NCBI RefSeq assembly: GCF_036370855.1
Contig: NC_088099.1
Coordinates: forward strand, 72,581,218-72,645,217
DNA length: 64,000 nt
Direction: 5' to 3'
Source: Dromaius novaehollandiae
Taxonomy: Eukaryota; Chordata; Aves; Casuariiformes; Dromaiidae
Shown here: positions 1-12,810 of the stretch, in pieces
How positions within the stretch are numbered: the first letter of the stretch is position 1
Layout: every line of letters begins with the position of its first letter
Program-made: the position numbers and the translations under genes
Notes under the pieces: generated by a model
What the model saw: only the letters and a program-made list of their open reading frames with translations
Databases searched by the model: none
What the model was told of the DNA's origin: nothing

Positions 1-1355
1 AGAGCTTTAATTGCATTCCTGAGCGCTGCAATAGGAGGACATATTAGCTCAAATTACAGACCTAAGCCAGCACTGTGCATTCATCCCAGGCCCACTTGAA
101 AATAAGTCTGCTGGAACCAATAACACTTGGGAGCGTGTTGCAGAGAAACACGTTGTAGGTGGGTCTGCAAAAGCCACTCCAGATATAGCTCAGCAGGTGC
201 CGAGCAGGACCTAACAGGCCCAGCAGGGCAAACTTGCTAACTGCACAGGCACTGGGGTACCTGTGCATCATTTTCCAGGACCTCTTTTACAAATGTTTCT
301 TCACTATCTGAGTTCCAAGTAATGGCAAACTGACTTGGGAGGGAACACAAGCACACAGGCTACCCTTTGTGAGACTCTCACACGTCTCACGGGACACCTC
401 TCAGAAGTTCACTGAGCATAAGATTTATTCTCACATAAGAACAGTATCTTTCAATGTTTGAAAAAAATATTAAATAAAACCAACTTTTTTACTACTGAGT
501 GACTCAATTCTCCTGACTGTCTATACAGCTAGGACAGTAAGCTGTAGGTGTTATAATTCAGTTGAGAACATATTTAAATAGCAAAACAGCAAATATAAGA
601 GCAGGAACCAGACAAGGCTTAAACACTGAACCACTCTAGCCTGTCAGAGAGACTACAAACAGTGCAGAGTTTTCTAACCTGTGATATATGAGGAACTTCA
701 GTAGGAAGAGAATAGTCCTGTTTCCCAATCCTGTGCCATCACGTGGCAAGACTCAGGCCAAATCCATCATCTCAGCACTTTTTCCTATGCTAAGATATTC
801 AGGAAAACAGGTAACTAGAAAGTACTTTGCTATCCACTGAGAGTGCAACCCATTAGTGTCTGGATCAAACTGAAATCAACAGGATGAACTGGCTCTTTCT
901 GTTTCCCAAGGAACAGATTTTTTGTGTGCTCATTAAAAGTAACTGTTACTCACCAGAGCACAGGTAAGATTCTGAGATACTTACTCTTTTCTTGAAACAA
1001 CTTTAAAGAGCAATTACAATGCTCATATAGAGTAGAATCCAACATATTTTTGCAACAATTAGCATTTTTGTTTTCATGATTCAAGTTTATCAAGAAGAAA
1101 AAGAGCTTTCTAAAGCAAGCATGGACTTGGAATAACTGGAACTACTAAATCACATCATTTTGGCATGAAGGACACAAACATGAACTGTAAGCACAGATTA
1201 CAGAAATAATTCTATTTTTTAAATTAAAAGAAAAATAAGGAAAAAACAAAGACACATGTAAAAATGGAACACATTGTCTCAGTTTCTCATTTTAGCAAAC
1301 AAGCGTGCTCTGCAGTTACAAGAACCAGATATGGAAAAATCTTGTCAGCACTTAC
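1..1355 (-). other. ANKS6 intron 3 (partial), no exon seen
   Basis: This AT-rich stretch lies beyond the donor of ANKS6 exon 3. The next ANKS6 exon should carry another ankyrin block, with a motif like DGATPLMLAA in the family. I looked for it on the minus strand and did not find it, so it lies off the left edge. Short open frames here resemble nothing I know. Confidence 0.6.
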
Positions 1356-1400
1356 CCAATTTCAAAGCATGAAAGACATCAGGTTGCCTCTTTTCTGTAT
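1356..1400 (-). CDS. ANKS6: ANKS6 coding exon 3 (45 nt)
   Basis: This short exon reads [14 protein letters not shown], residues 280-294, after its first two bases complete an Asp codon begun in exon 2. The acceptor is the minus-strand cttttccag-type site just above 1400, and the donor is GGTAAGT at 1356/1355. Family members have EKRRPDIFHALKMG here, which makes the match secure despite the small size. The last base starts a Gly or equivalent codon continued in exon 4, off the window. Confidence 0.93.
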
Positions 1401-4400
1401 CTGGAAAGATATAAATAGTTGTATTAACAACTGGTACAAAAGCAAAATTTTCTAGTAAAGTCTGTATAGTAAAAGAAAGTAAACAAACTCTACATATAAT
1501 TACTATAAAACATCTGTTTGGACATATGGAATCAGGAAGAAAGAAAGAACACATAATTTTACCTTCGGGAGGAGTGGTTCACCTGTATGGCTTTCTGTGC
1601 AGAGTTAACATTACAAAATATATTATATTATCAGTAGGGTTTCTGCTTTTCAAAGTCTAATCTGTATCAAGAAGTGGCATTTAGAAACTTCTGGGTTTCA
1701 AGTCTGAGAGACTGAAATATCAGTTAAGAGCCACAGTAAGGTTCTGTGGAATGGTGTAATCCTCTGTACAGGCATAAACATTCAGCAAGTAACAGACTAT
1801 TTTGAAAAGTGACTCAAAAGGAATTTTACAAGATGTTTCTTTTTTTTTTTTTTTCCCCTCCTGAGTATTGCCAGATTAATTTGTGAAGTTCACAAAAATA
1901 CTGCTGATTCAACTACACAGTTGGCTTGCTACTTGTGCATTAACATAGATCCTTCAGCTCCCAGGTCTTCATCCTCAAAATAAGAAGTGTAATTATTACA
2001 AAGTTAAAATATTTTGAGTGAAGGATCTTACTTCCTACCGGCTTTCAAAGTGCTTTGAAACTGCTGGCACAATGTAGGATGAGGAGAAAACAGCGACTTA
2101 TTTTGTTCCTTCCTTTTCTGACTCAAGTTAGAAAAATACATCCTTCTGTTTCCCAAAGTATTAATGACACTACAGAACCAACAGGCTGAAGAGATTTTAA
2201 GGAAAGCAAGGAAGTGTAGAGAGATCTCCTCTGTCTGAATCTGCCATTTTTATGATAAAGCGGAAAAGGTTAATGTTCATAGCTTGACTTCAAAGAAGTA
2301 ATGTGCAATTGCTGGCAAGCCTGAAAAACAATATTTTAAGAGCGGGAACTTGAGCAGGTCCTATGTTTATTCCAGGTTAAAAAACCGCTCTTACAGAAAA
2401 AAATGTATGAGCCCACTGTTTGTTGGGCAATGGATTTCAAAACCTAAGTTTAGGAAAGGCCTAGACTCTCTGTACTTGGCATATGAAAAGCCTGAACAAG
2501 AGGCAGCCTCTGGGAGCAGGAGAGCATGATGAGGTGCCGGAAGAAAGGGTTATGCAGACCATGCAGCCCGAAACAAGGACAAGGACAGGACGCAGGGAAC
2601 AACAGGGCTTTTTCAGGCAGTTCAAAATTTTGTTACTGCAGACAGCCCTGAGATGCTTTTGTTTGGGATGCAATTCGTCCTATCTATAGCAATGGATCAA
2701 AAGGTAAGTTCTTTTTCTGCTGCCTTACATTTGAGTGAAAGAACTTTTTTTTTTTCTCCAGAATATACTCCAGTGTTCAGAGAAGAATAAAGCTATGGTC
2801 AAGCATCATTGTGGAATTATCTGTTTTTTTACCCCTCCCTGCTCCAATTAATTACTATGCTTCTGCTGATGGAAACTACCCCTCAGCATACGTGACAAGA
2901 ACATGCATCTGCTTTTAATGCAAAGTCTCCAGTTCTAAGCTAAACAGCTTTCTCCAACAGTTTAAGCTGCATTGGATGATTATGGCAGACCTTTCCTCTA
3001 CACTGTAACTAACTCATGTTTATCGTCAGAGACTTGTCATGGCCAAATGTCTACAGTTAGCCAGTTATGCCTGGTGGCTTGGCTGAATCAAAGTCTGAGC
3101 TCCAACTTAACCTATGAGTCAACACGTGACTAAGTTAAAATCTCCTCTGAAGCAGAAAGAAATGTCAGATTTCTGTCCTTGTTTCTTAAAGTAAAAAGGA
3201 CGCTTGACCTGCAAGAATGACAGCAAATTTAAAAAAAAATTTACAAGTGTTAAGCAAGAGTGGCATGGCTGTATTGGGACTGTGGCTATGTCCATGCTGC
3301 AGTGTAATACAGAGATAATTACCTAAGCTTTAAATAAGCCTATTTGGGTAAAGCAGCAGAGAGCTGGGAGTGGACTGACTAACCCTGCGGACTTTCTGCC
3401 AGGCCAAGCTGTAGCACCAGGCAGACATTCTTTTTAGGGCTAGTCACATCCTTAGGTTTTAAAGCTTTTCCAAACTCTCTTCTTAAGCACCTCTGAACAT
3501 CTGTCTACACTATAAAGCACAAATATCTTGAAAGGTGTCCCCAAACAGCCACATACAGAATAAGGTCTCAAACTTTGAAATGACTTAGTGATGCTTAAAT
3601 GTCCAAAGCAATGTCCAAACCAAACTGTCCCACTTCAGAAGCAGATTTAACACCTTTACTGTTAGCTCCAAACTTTTGGAGAAGGAGAAAGCAGCAAATC
3701 CATGATACTTTTAATGGAATTAGTATAAGACACTAATATTTTTATAGAACCTGCTAGAAAGAAAAGCTAAGTTAATTTGGAAAGATATCTGGGAGAGGTA
3801 TCCAGTACGAATTTTTATTCATCTTCACCTATTTGTACTTTTTATTTTATTTATCCACAAAGAATCTTTAAAAAACTAAATTCATTAGCATTTCAAACTG
3901 ACAGATAACAGTGAGTAGTTGTGACCTTTCTCTTTAATAAAAATTACATGCAGAAAACTACCAACAGAGTATGAACTTGCTTAGTAATTCAAGTACTCAA
4001 AAGTTAGAAAAAAGTTAGTAAAAAAATTAGTAATAAAAGTTAGAAAATTACTACTAACATATTAATCTATTCTGTACAGAATAATCATCTTTTAGTGTGC
4101 AGTACTGCATATACTATTTTAGACCGGATGAAAAAATCTGTAGTCAAAGTTAGCTCACATCTTCCTAAACCTTTAGATCACCTAATAAAAGTTATTAACT
4201 CTCTCTGTAAAATCTTGTATTTCTTATACCCTTAAATTATCATGGCTACAGCTACACTACCACCACACATTCTTTAATCATAGCATCACAGAATGTTTCT
4301 TTATCTGGTCTCTTGTCTCATTCAGTGGACATAACGGATGCATTAACAGACAGAATTAAAGCAACCATAAAAGCAGCATTTCTTAACTTCATTTGACTTG

Positions 4401-7400
4401 AGATTTGCACTGAAATAACATGCTTTTAATCTAGTTTTGCACACTCACGAGCACAGAGTATGTCCATTTGTATGCATGCATGCATGTGTATATGTTTGGG
4501 GGGAGCAGGTTCCTTATGTATTCTATGAAATCCTGAGGTTAATTCACTGATAAGAAGTTTTACAAAGACATTTAATCTTGATTGTGACACTCCAACTGTT
4601 GGAGATTCTACACCTCTACTAACTCACTCCAGGTCTTAGTTCTACTGCAAAACATATTTCCCATTCAAATTTTTCTAATGTTAACCTCACAAAATTTTTC
4701 TCTGGCTGACAGGTAAAGAGGCCCTTCATTTTTGTGCTTATGTAGACACTTTATTAATCACATCTATTAACCACCTTACTATGAAACTACACAGACTGAA
4801 ATTCTTTAGTCTTTCACTGTAAAGCAGGCTTTCTAGATTTTATCTCTTGTACGTTTTCTTTAAGTTTGTAATATCCTTTCTTTGACATCCTCTCCAGTTT
4901 TCGACATCCCTAATTCAGTACCATGTCAGGTAGGTCTTTTTCATTTTCTTCCTAAATAAGCATCTGTATCATGCATTTTAAAGATCAAAACAAACAGTAA
5001 AGAAAATCTTTTAAAATATTTCAAACACAATTTTCACTGCAAAACAGGAATTGTCATGCTAATGCGGAGGAAATCCGTGAAGTTGGGTATGCCTGCCCTA
5101 CCCAAGATAGGTGTTTCTAAACCAACATCTCCTAGATCAAAGGAGTCTAGTTACATGTTTTAAAGAACATAATGTTCATTAAAAATTACCCCTTCAATTT
5201 GCAAATATATAATCAAAACTTCAGGAAAGCAAAACAAAAAAATTAATGTTCCATACCTGCCTGGGGTCTGATCGTTGTTAGAGATTCCAGGTAGTCCTTC
5301 ATCTCTTTGTGTTTGAAGCCAACAGAGATTTCAAAAGGTGTTTTATGTAGTACATTCAGGTGATCAGGATTGGCACCTTTGTCCATGAGCTGCTGGGCCA
5401 AGCTCACCTTTCCGCTAACAGCTGCCAGCATTAAAGGACTCCAGCCCACTGTCTTCACAGTGTAATTACAGTCAGCTCCCCAGTCTAGTAACAGACGGAC
5501 CACTGCCTCATGTCCATGCTGGGCAGCTGCCATTAGCGGGGTAATATCCGGTAGGTCCTCTCTGCTGCTGTTCAGTAAGCTTGTACTAAAATTGTCATAG
5601 TTGTCTACGAACGCCCCAGATTCCAGCAACAGCTTCACCATGCTGACATGGCCACTCCTGGAGGCCATTGTGAGCACGCTGGCACCTAACTTGTTCTGCG
5701 CATTGAGATCAGCACCATTCTCCAGCAGGATGTGAGCCACGCTTATATGTCCAAACCTTGACGAAGGGAAAGGAAGAAAATGAACTCCTAAGGTGGCAGC
5801 GGCTTCTCACAGAAAACTGACATACTCTTAACATGGAAAATCTGGTTACCAAATTGGCCTACTAATGGAAAGGACTGAGATACTACATGGGATCATGTAC
5901 ACACCACTACATGTGACAGTGGCCACCTTCACTGGAGAGGTGTTCCTTCCTGCATTGCTTTGCCTGGATAGGTTACTATGCTCATAGTCCAGGCACTGCT
6001 TTAAGAGGCTGTCCTGGCCAAAGCAGCAATGTGCTAGCCTCATTTTTAACTGCAGGAGGATATCAAAAGTATAAATTCCATGAACACTTCATCCTCTCAT
6101 TTCCAGGCCTGTGTCACAGTCAGGAATCAAAGTCAGCTTGTTTGCATAAGGTAATTTTTCTGAGATCCTATGTATCCTGCCTACGATCAAATGAGTGGAA
6201 TAAAAACTTTGACCAATCAATGATGAAGCAAAGAAACACACACACACACACAGAAACACACACACAGAAACACACACACAGAAACACACACACAGAAACA
6301 CACACACAGAAACACACACACAGAAACACACACCAGACCACTTCATGAAATGGTTAGACGATCTTTCATATTTGCACCATCTCTTCCTCTCCAGTTTCAC
6401 CATTAAGCCAGTCTTAATACCACTTGACTATCGGAGGCTCTGGTAATTTGTCAGGAAGCTACAGCCAATCATGCAAGCCACAAACCCAGTGAGCTAGCTA
6501 CCAGTGAGAAAATGGAAATCCTTTATCCCTCCTCAGCTGAGGAGACATTCCACATTCTTATAAAGATTATATATATTGTGCTTATTGATGCAGATACTGT
6601 GCATTACTATATGCTTGTGTAGCGTTTAATGCAATCAAGCTTGGATCCAAAAAGCAGCTCTTTCTTCTACAGTGCAGCAAAACAAATGTTATTTGAGGAA
6701 TCACTACAGAAGGCTATTAACCACTAACAGCAGACAAAAGACTAGTTTCCTTGTCTTGCTTCCAGAAAACACACAGTTGCAGAAGGAACCTTCCAGGGAC
6801 TGTCTAGTCCTTAGGTCTATCCATGTAGCTTAACGCTGTGCCTGTCACCACGGTAGATCCTCAGCTACTGTGCACACGCTTAACCTTATCCACATATGCT
6901 GTTCAGTAGCCAAAAAATTAAACACGTACATACTTTGAAACCTATGTTTGAAAGGACTCTGTATTTTCTTCACTTCTTTAAAACAATTAGAGGGTTATGG
7001 TGATTTGGGTTTATTGTTTTTAGAGAACAAGTGTAAGGTTTTCATTAAGGCAAAAAAAAAATCCAGTAATGTTTCTGCAACATTTATCCTCCCCCCCCCC
7101 TTTTTTTTTTTTAACCTTCAAAAAATAACAAAATTGTTGAACCTTGTCTTCCTTGTTCTTACTGGAAAACTAGCTGTGTGACTCATTCTTTGGGAACTTT
7201 CAATGGGCTTTAATTGAACAGAGAATGTTGACTTTCAAACTTTTCTCTTTCAAGTATTTTAATCTGTTAAGAAACCCAAAAAACATTTTTCACTCAAGCA
7301 TTCAATTATTATAGGAAAACACTGTCCTCCAATTTTGCAAAGTATGGATGATAATCCACAGGGTATTCATATATGTAAAGATAGGTACAAATGCAAGCGT

Positions 7401-8574
7401 TAGCAACACTGGAACCTTCTGCAACTCAGTGAGTGATACCAAAACTATTGCGACAGACGAAGAAAGATATCCAGTTTTGTCATTAAAATTGTAAGAAACG
7501 ATTTTCCATATCCTCCAGTGAGCCATTTAGGAAAACAAGGAAAAGCCAAGTGAAGTGAAGTATAATGAAGTAAATGGAAACACTTTAAATCAGAATTTTC
7601 TCAACAGGTAGATAAAAAAACAAGAAATTAAATAAATTCATGTGTGTATTTTACTTCCACCTAGTGAAAAAAGAGGCGTAGTGTTTTCATGCTCAGGTTA
7701 CCTTCAAAAACTCAGAAAGCAGCGATTCCACACTAGTTTTACTCATGAATTAACTAAACATGCCTACAGCTTTAACTGCCACATCTTTAAATGCTACCTT
7801 AACAACGCAGGCGCCCATGGGGTGGGGGTGGGGAGGAGAAGAGTTAACGCTCGATTTCAGCACTTACTTAAATCTACACTTCACAACCCATTCTCAAGTC
7901 AGAGTCATCTTCCGGAAAGAAAACAGGTGACTATTTAGATCTACCATAATACCCACCTTTAAAACACAGATATATTAATCGGACCGTGCAACGTGGCATT
8001 TCGCTCGTCCGGCAAGCATGGACGCTTACGGGGGGTGCAGCTTTCCGCAGCTTTCCTCAGCCTCCGCCAGCAGTCCCCCAGCCTCCCCCCGGGAATCCCG
8101 CGGCCCCCAGCCCTCGGCCCCGCCAGCGGGGCAGGGCGGGCGCGAACCCGCGGTCCAGCGGGGCGCGGAGCAGCGGCAGACCGCGCGGGCGGAGCCTGCG
8201 CAGCGGCCGGCGGATGGAGACGCAGCCTACCCATACCTGGCGGCCTGCATGAGCGGGCTCCAGCCGTAGTGGTTGCGGCTCTGCACCGAGGCTCCTTTCC
8301 GCAGCAGAAACCGCACCAGCTGCTCGTGGCCACCGGCTGCCGCGAACTGCAGCCCCGTGTTGCCGGCCTCGTCGGTGCCGTCCACGGGCACGGGCAGGGC
8401 GGCGGGCACAGCCACCCCCTCGCCGCGGGGCTCCACCGCCCCCTCGGCGCCGCCCGCGGCCTCGGCGGCGCCGCCGCCGGGCGGCCCCAGCAGGCGCTGA
8501 GCGGCCTCGCAATCGCCCTGCTCGCAGGCGCGGAGGAGGAGCTGCACCGGCGCGGACACCCCGCACTCCCCCAT
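1356..8574 (-). CDS. ANKS6: ANKS6 (ankyrin repeat and SAM domain protein 6), 5' part, three coding exons
   Basis: The joined segments 8574-8237, 5756-5257 and 1400-1356 give 294 complete codons. The product starts [21 protein letters not shown] and runs through successive ankyrin repeats from about residue 70 to 272. These include the blocks [74 protein letters not shown] and [21 protein letters not shown]. Repeat order and the linker ending TTIRPQ, then [11 protein letters not shown], match vertebrate ANKS6. In that family ankyrin repeats fill the N-terminal half and a SAM domain sits near the C-terminus; the latter is outside this window. ANKS6 is known to activate NEK8 and to link it to INVS and NPHP3 in the proximal cilium, and its loss causes nephronophthisis. 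It is transcribed divergently from GALNT12. The gene is truncated only by the window edge; no frameshift or internal stop is present. Confidence 0.95.
1401..5256 (-). other. ANKS6 intron 2
   Basis: Intron between ANKS6 exons 2 and 3. It is AT-rich with short homopolymers (a T run near 1839-1855) and a small ATGC/GTAT run near 4468-4495. A 33-bp stretch near 2494-2527 resembles one at 23005-23039, perhaps a shared old repeat. I see no exon of another gene. Confidence 0.6.
5257..5756 (-). CDS. ANKS6: ANKS6 coding exon 2 (500 nt)
   Basis: This exon encodes residues 114-279, the core of the visible ankyrin array. Four repeats can be read: [63 protein letters not shown]; and [21 protein letters not shown] followed by [20 protein letters not shown]. 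An irregular insert, about residues 165-183 ([19 protein letters not shown]), separates the second and third, as in other ANKS6 proteins. The acceptor is ...caag|G at 5757/5756, completing an Arg codon with exon 1. The donor is GCAG|GTATGG at 5257/5256, leaving one base of the next codon. Confidence 0.96.
6232..6333. repeat. Minisatellite, 14-bp unit derived from (AC)n
   Basis: The unit AAACACACACACAG repeats with a strict 14-base period. The CAG landmarks fall at 6251, 6265, 6279, 6293, 6307 and 6321. The first copy has a longer AC run. Units are virtually identical, which suggests recent expansion and probable length polymorphism. Because 14 is not a multiple of three, the open frames across it (His/Thr-rich on plus, Val/Cys-rich on minus) are repeat artefacts. 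Confidence 0.95.
7091..7112. repeat. Homopolymer junction C10-T12
   Basis: Ten cytosines run straight into twelve thymines inside ANKS6 intron 1. This is a simple-sequence tract with no other evident role, and its length may be uncertain in assembly. Confidence 0.9.
8237..8574 (-). CDS. ANKS6: ANKS6 coding exon 1 (338 nt)
   Basis: This exon encodes residues 1-112 plus two bases of Arg113. [21 protein letters not shown] aligns with the known ANKS6 N-terminus. A low-complexity Gly/Ala/Glu-rich linker follows (about residues 31-65), then the first ankyrin repeats, ending SPLMQAA. The start at 8574 was chosen because it matches the family start and has G at +4. An in-frame ATG also exists at 8706 and would add 44 Ser/Pro/Arg-rich residues. 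The donor is AG|GTATGG at 8237/8236. Confidence 0.93.
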
Positions 8575-8706
8575 GGGCAGCGCCGCGCGCCCCGGCCCGG
8601 CGCGGCTCGGCGGCCGCGAGGCGGGACGCAGTGGGGAGGAGGGGCCGCCCCGGCCGGAGGAGGCGGCGGAGGGGGCCGGGCTCGCTTTCGTGCTGCGGTT
8701 ACTCAT
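8575..8706 (-). other. In-frame upstream ATG extension of ANKS6 (5' UTR or alternative start)
   Basis: The ANKS6 frame stays open upstream of its usual start to an ATG at 8706 (GGGAATGAG context, G at -3). The extra 44 residues would begin [20 protein letters not shown] and are low-complexity. No family member I recall begins this way, so 5' UTR is the default reading. Confidence 0.35.
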
Positions 8707-9734
8707 TCCCAGCCCGAGAGACGTATCCTCTCTGCCTAACGCGATATTCTTCCCCCAGCCATCACAGCAAGTCTTCGTTATATAGCTTATTCACTCTCAC
8801 TCAATGTAGTTCCCTCCCACACTTTGTAACGACTTCTGCAGTTTGGCTCAGTCGTTCTGTGCCAGGCCCGTTCTGGTTATGTTATCCTCCAGCCTGTGCT
8901 TGCACCTTCCTACTTCGTTCTTCCTTCAACTCAGGTTGGAGCCAAGTGATTCCCCAACAAAAATACGTTTTCTCCCAGACATCACTAATCTGCTATTCTT
9001 TTAGTTTAAGGCGTCTAAGACTCGGATGCCTTGTGGCATGGTGGTGGTGTTTGGCCCCCACCTCCTTAAAATCCAAGTGTCTTCTGTCTAGCTTTGGCCT
9101 TCTAAATAACCTGAAATCCTTTCCAGATTATATTGATTTACAACAGCTAAAGTGAGGGGGAAAAAAAGAGCACCAATATAATAACTCTCTGAGTGCAGTC
9201 GACTGATCATCTTAGAATATTGTATTGTGTCTCTGTAAGTCCTGGCAAATCACTGTTAAAATCTGTGATAACAATAGGACATGTTACTGACTGTAATGGA
9301 CCAATGGTGGAGGGTTTGGGGAAGTGAGGACTAGAAGAAGTTATGGGCAGGGTAGCGAAACCACCAAATGCCACTAAAATTAAGCCATTTAAAGCCACTG
9401 GTTTTAGACAGTGGCTTCCATATCTTCCATTTTATGTGGCTTTCTTCCTCTGATCCACTTGCAAATATGGACTGCAAGACCTTCATGGCAAAGGGCCCAA
9501 CAAAATACACTTGGAGAAAGACTCCAGCAAATAAGAGTACTGGCTGTGGTCATGGCACCTCGTACCAATTCTCTAGGGAAGCGCAGAACTAGATCTTCTC
9601 AGCAAATAAAAAAATGACTTACACCTTTGCAAATTTATTATTACCGAAAGAATATGAGATTGCTAAACTGGGTAAATATTCAGTCATACTTCCTCCATTA
9701 TACATATCCTGTTAAATGCCTTCTTTAAGCATAA

Positions 9735-9815
9735 AGATGCTTATACTGGCCATCATCTGAGGCAAGATTGTTGGCTGGGTAGACTTGGCCTAGCCCAGTA
9801 CAACCATTCTCACAT
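9735..9815 (+). mobile_element. CR1-type LINE, 3' terminal fragment
   Basis: The stretch GGCTGGGTAGACTTGGCCTA followed by GCCCAGTACAACCATTCTCA is a diverged form of the CR1 3' end, which reads approximately GGGCTAGATGGACCTTGGTC then TGACCCAGTATGGCCGTTC in reptilian and avian copies. Only the tail is recognisable. It is old and inert. The 5' limit is uncertain. Confidence 0.7.
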
Positions 9816-12690
9816 TACTGCAGTATGCAGAGCTTGCTATTATGACTGAAACTGGACAGTGCAATTGCTTTCATATGAGATTTCAGAGCTTGAACGAATG
9901 GAATGGAAAGAGTAGTTAGTGCAATTCAGGATTCAAGAAAACTGGGTCATACTTATCATATCAAAGTGCATGCTTGGCTATCGTCTAATTAATGACAGGC
10001 TCACTCCAGTAAGGTTTATCTTTGAGATAACCTATTGAACATGTTGATCATACAAATTTATGTTACGTAGCTGATGATTATGCTATCAAATTCTACTAAT
10101 GAATTGAAACTATAGACAAAGATACTATGCATTTAATAAGGAACCTTACAGCAAAAGATGCAACTCTTATTTTAAGGAACTCATTAATAAGTAATAAAAA
10201 ATATTGGCTGCGGTTTACGAAAATCAGAGAGGAAATTATTCATGCTAAATTCTGCTGCTGTCATCTGATGGTCGTTGCTGTCCTCAGTCAGCATCCTAGG
10301 CATTTATACGTGTATGATCGCTCAGTGAGTTCTACCACTGATAGAGAATCAAAATACCGCTGAGAGGGGAAAAATAATCAAATTTCTTATGAAATGAATC
10401 AAGTGCTATTCTTATGATTGTTCGGTACCAAGTCCTCTGGGAAATATAGGATTTGACTTCTTCACCAACAACCCAAGTCTTTCAAACTAGTTATTTGTTT
10501 ACAAAAATGGTGAGTTCTTAAGCAAGAAGACAGGAGGAAAAAAAAACGAAGATTCTCAAGTGCAGACTGCATTAGTCCTTTGGAAGGTCAACTGCATCTG
10601 CATTTGTCCACAGTCAGTGAAAAACAAATTGTTTTTGACAAAAAATTGCTTCAAGTCACCACTATACTAATTTGGGTAGGTCTATGTTGGATTGCACTGA
10701 GGTTAACATCAGTATAATTTAAAATGACATAAAAGAAGTGAAGAATGAAAAGAAATGACTTTAGACTAAAGGAGACAGAGGAAAGCACAAAGAACAGAAC
10801 AGGTACACCAAGAAAGTAGAACAGATAAGGCAAGACCAAACATGTAAGGCCAAAATTTGTAAAACTTTTCTAACAGAAGTCTCCACTGAAAGTGATATTG
10901 AAACCCCAGCAGGGAGATAAATGGCCCAATATAAACTCTATTAAAGCTATTCATAATATGAGGTGACAGATAGAAGATAAACCTAGAGCCATCTTTCTAC
11001 AAGAGATGGAATTCATCATTTGCAAAGCAAAGCCTAGGGAACTATTAGGGCGTCTAATGTGACTGTGGAACTTGTAAAGGAAGTATAATATGGTGAATGT
11101 TCCACTGCACATGTAGAGCTATAAACTGGCCAGACAGGAAGACAAAAAATTCTATTGGTCCTACAGTGCTAATAGTACATAATACAAATGCACATATCCT
11201 CATGCCATCAAACAGGAGGAAATTTCTACTTCATATATAATTCAAGGTCACATAATATGAAAGACTGTACAATTACCATCCTAATGAAAAGCTTCAGAAA
11301 GGGACAAATGCAAGTAGCCAAGAAATCTGTTCCAAAGAAATCCCTAAAACCAGAGATACCTGACATTCATAATCTTCATTACAAAAGTTTGGAGAAATGA
11401 TGGCATCTCAAATCCCCAAATATGATGCCATGTTTATATGGCTATTCAAGAAGTAAAAGGCTTATTTTCTATTCTAAAACCTTACTGATGTGAAGCACAA
11501 GAAAGTCATACTTCTGAGAAAAAGAAAATTGAAATTCTTAAGATGTGTTGTGTGTGAAGACTCTTGCATATCTCCTGAGTGAAAACAAAATAGACACAAA
11601 TATTAGAAACACCATCAGAGAAAAGCAGATACTTGTCCAGTATCATTAGACTCATATTTGTTAACTTTGGTCTTTTCAGGCATAGAAATAGAAATAACCT
11701 TGAGAAAATGACTAAAAAGAATGGTAGTGAGTGCCTACAGTAGGAAGTGACTAAGATTAATTCTACCATAATATCTCCTTCAGTTCCTGGTTCAGAATTT
11801 TAATCATGGCATAAATAAGAGGTCTCCATTTCGTCTCCTGTAAACATCTGCTATAACTTTTTCATGTATATCTTTCTGAATATGCCATAATTTTGCTGAA
11901 ACTTTCAAAAGCTGTTTGGAACTCTGCATTTTAATTCACCATGTCCACACAAGAATGTATGAAAAATGGGTAACATTTCAAATATCATAGACCTTGAACA
12001 GTCCCTTCAGTAACATGTGCACATAGATGCAGTTCTGTTAGAATACTTTACTTTTTTGCAGTACATGCTTGCTATTTAGCTAAAGAGAACATTTATATAT
12101 ATGCAACAGTACATACCTAGAACAAGTATTCCTATGCCTTTGGCATGTATTTCCTTACTATCTTTAAATTATCGTGGCTTGCATATGATCCTCTGAGCAA
12201 GGTATTTTGTATGTGGGTGTACACTTATATGCATGTATGTACATATATGGATTGTACATACTTGCTTTCTATGGATTTGTACTGGCTTGCCCATATCAAA
12301 ATTACCCAACGTTCTTCAGACTGACAAAAGACCCCTGAAATAGCTGACGCTTGTCAAGTCTGTGTTTTTATGCCATTTTATTTTTAGGCCTGCACACCCA
12401 CTGCTCTTCCTCTCCTCTCAATGCCTGATGTGCTCTGTCTCTGCCTACTCACCATGCACCAAAGTTCACTCTACACCCAAAGGCTGCTCTGTGAGACAGA
12501 GTCATGCTGGAGCACAGAGGACCTTATCAGCCCCCCTTCAGCATGCACAGGTGGGCAAGAAAGCACAGCGTGATCCCTTTCATGTCTTGTCCACATTATG
12601 CAGCTGCCGCAAATAACCACACCTTGAACACAAACAGAGTATTAAAAAAATCCTGAGCATTAGCAGAACAGTGATCCCATAATATTTTGA

Positions 12691-12810
12691 ATATATGATA
12701 TTTATATTATATATTTATAGATATAATATTTTATATATTTATATTATATATATATTTATATATATATAAAATATTTTATATATAATATTTATATTATATA
12801 TAATATTTTA
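12691..12810. repeat. AT-rich imperfect tandem tract
   Basis: The run is almost pure A and T, with recurring ATATTTATATTATATA and TAATATTTTATA blocks, many of them self-complementary. It could extrude hairpins and is likely variable in length. It lies in the intergenic region. Confidence 0.9.

Larger units (their letters stand above)
5757..8236 (-). other. ANKS6 intron 1
   Basis: Intron between exons 1 and 2. It contains the (AC)-derived minisatellite at 6232-6333 and a C10/T12 run at 7091-7112. The remainder is unremarkable AT-rich sequence, and the last 250 bases next to exon 1 belong to the CpG island. No further coding exon was recognised. Confidence 0.65.
7980..8740. promoter_or_regulatory. 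CpG island spanning ANKS6 exon 1 and promoter
   Basis: The sequence changes abruptly from AT-rich DNA to dense CG dinucleotides at about 7980 and back again near 8740. It covers ANKS6 exon 1, the start of intron 1 and the DNA just upstream. No TATA box is evident upstream of the start codon on the minus strand, as is usual for CpG-island promoters. The exact transcription start cannot be read. Long open frames on both strands here are a by-product of GC richness. Confidence 0.85.

Noticed and set aside
6031..6403. Overlapping His/Thr-rich and Val/Cys-rich open frames near 6.2 kb
   Set aside because: Both are created by the 14-bp AC minisatellite.
7993..8739. 248-codon plus-strand open frame (and others nearby) across the ANKS6 CpG island
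   Set aside because: It is antisense to ANKS6 exon 1, low-complexity Ala/Gly/Arg/Pro, and explained by GC-rich composition; ANKS6 itself is clear on the minus strand.
10050..10120. GTAGCTGATGATTATGCT, reading VADDYA, suggestive of a reverse-transcriptase YADD motif
   Set aside because: No other reverse-transcriptase motif follows or precedes in frame, stops come immediately after, and the match is too short in AT-rich DNA.
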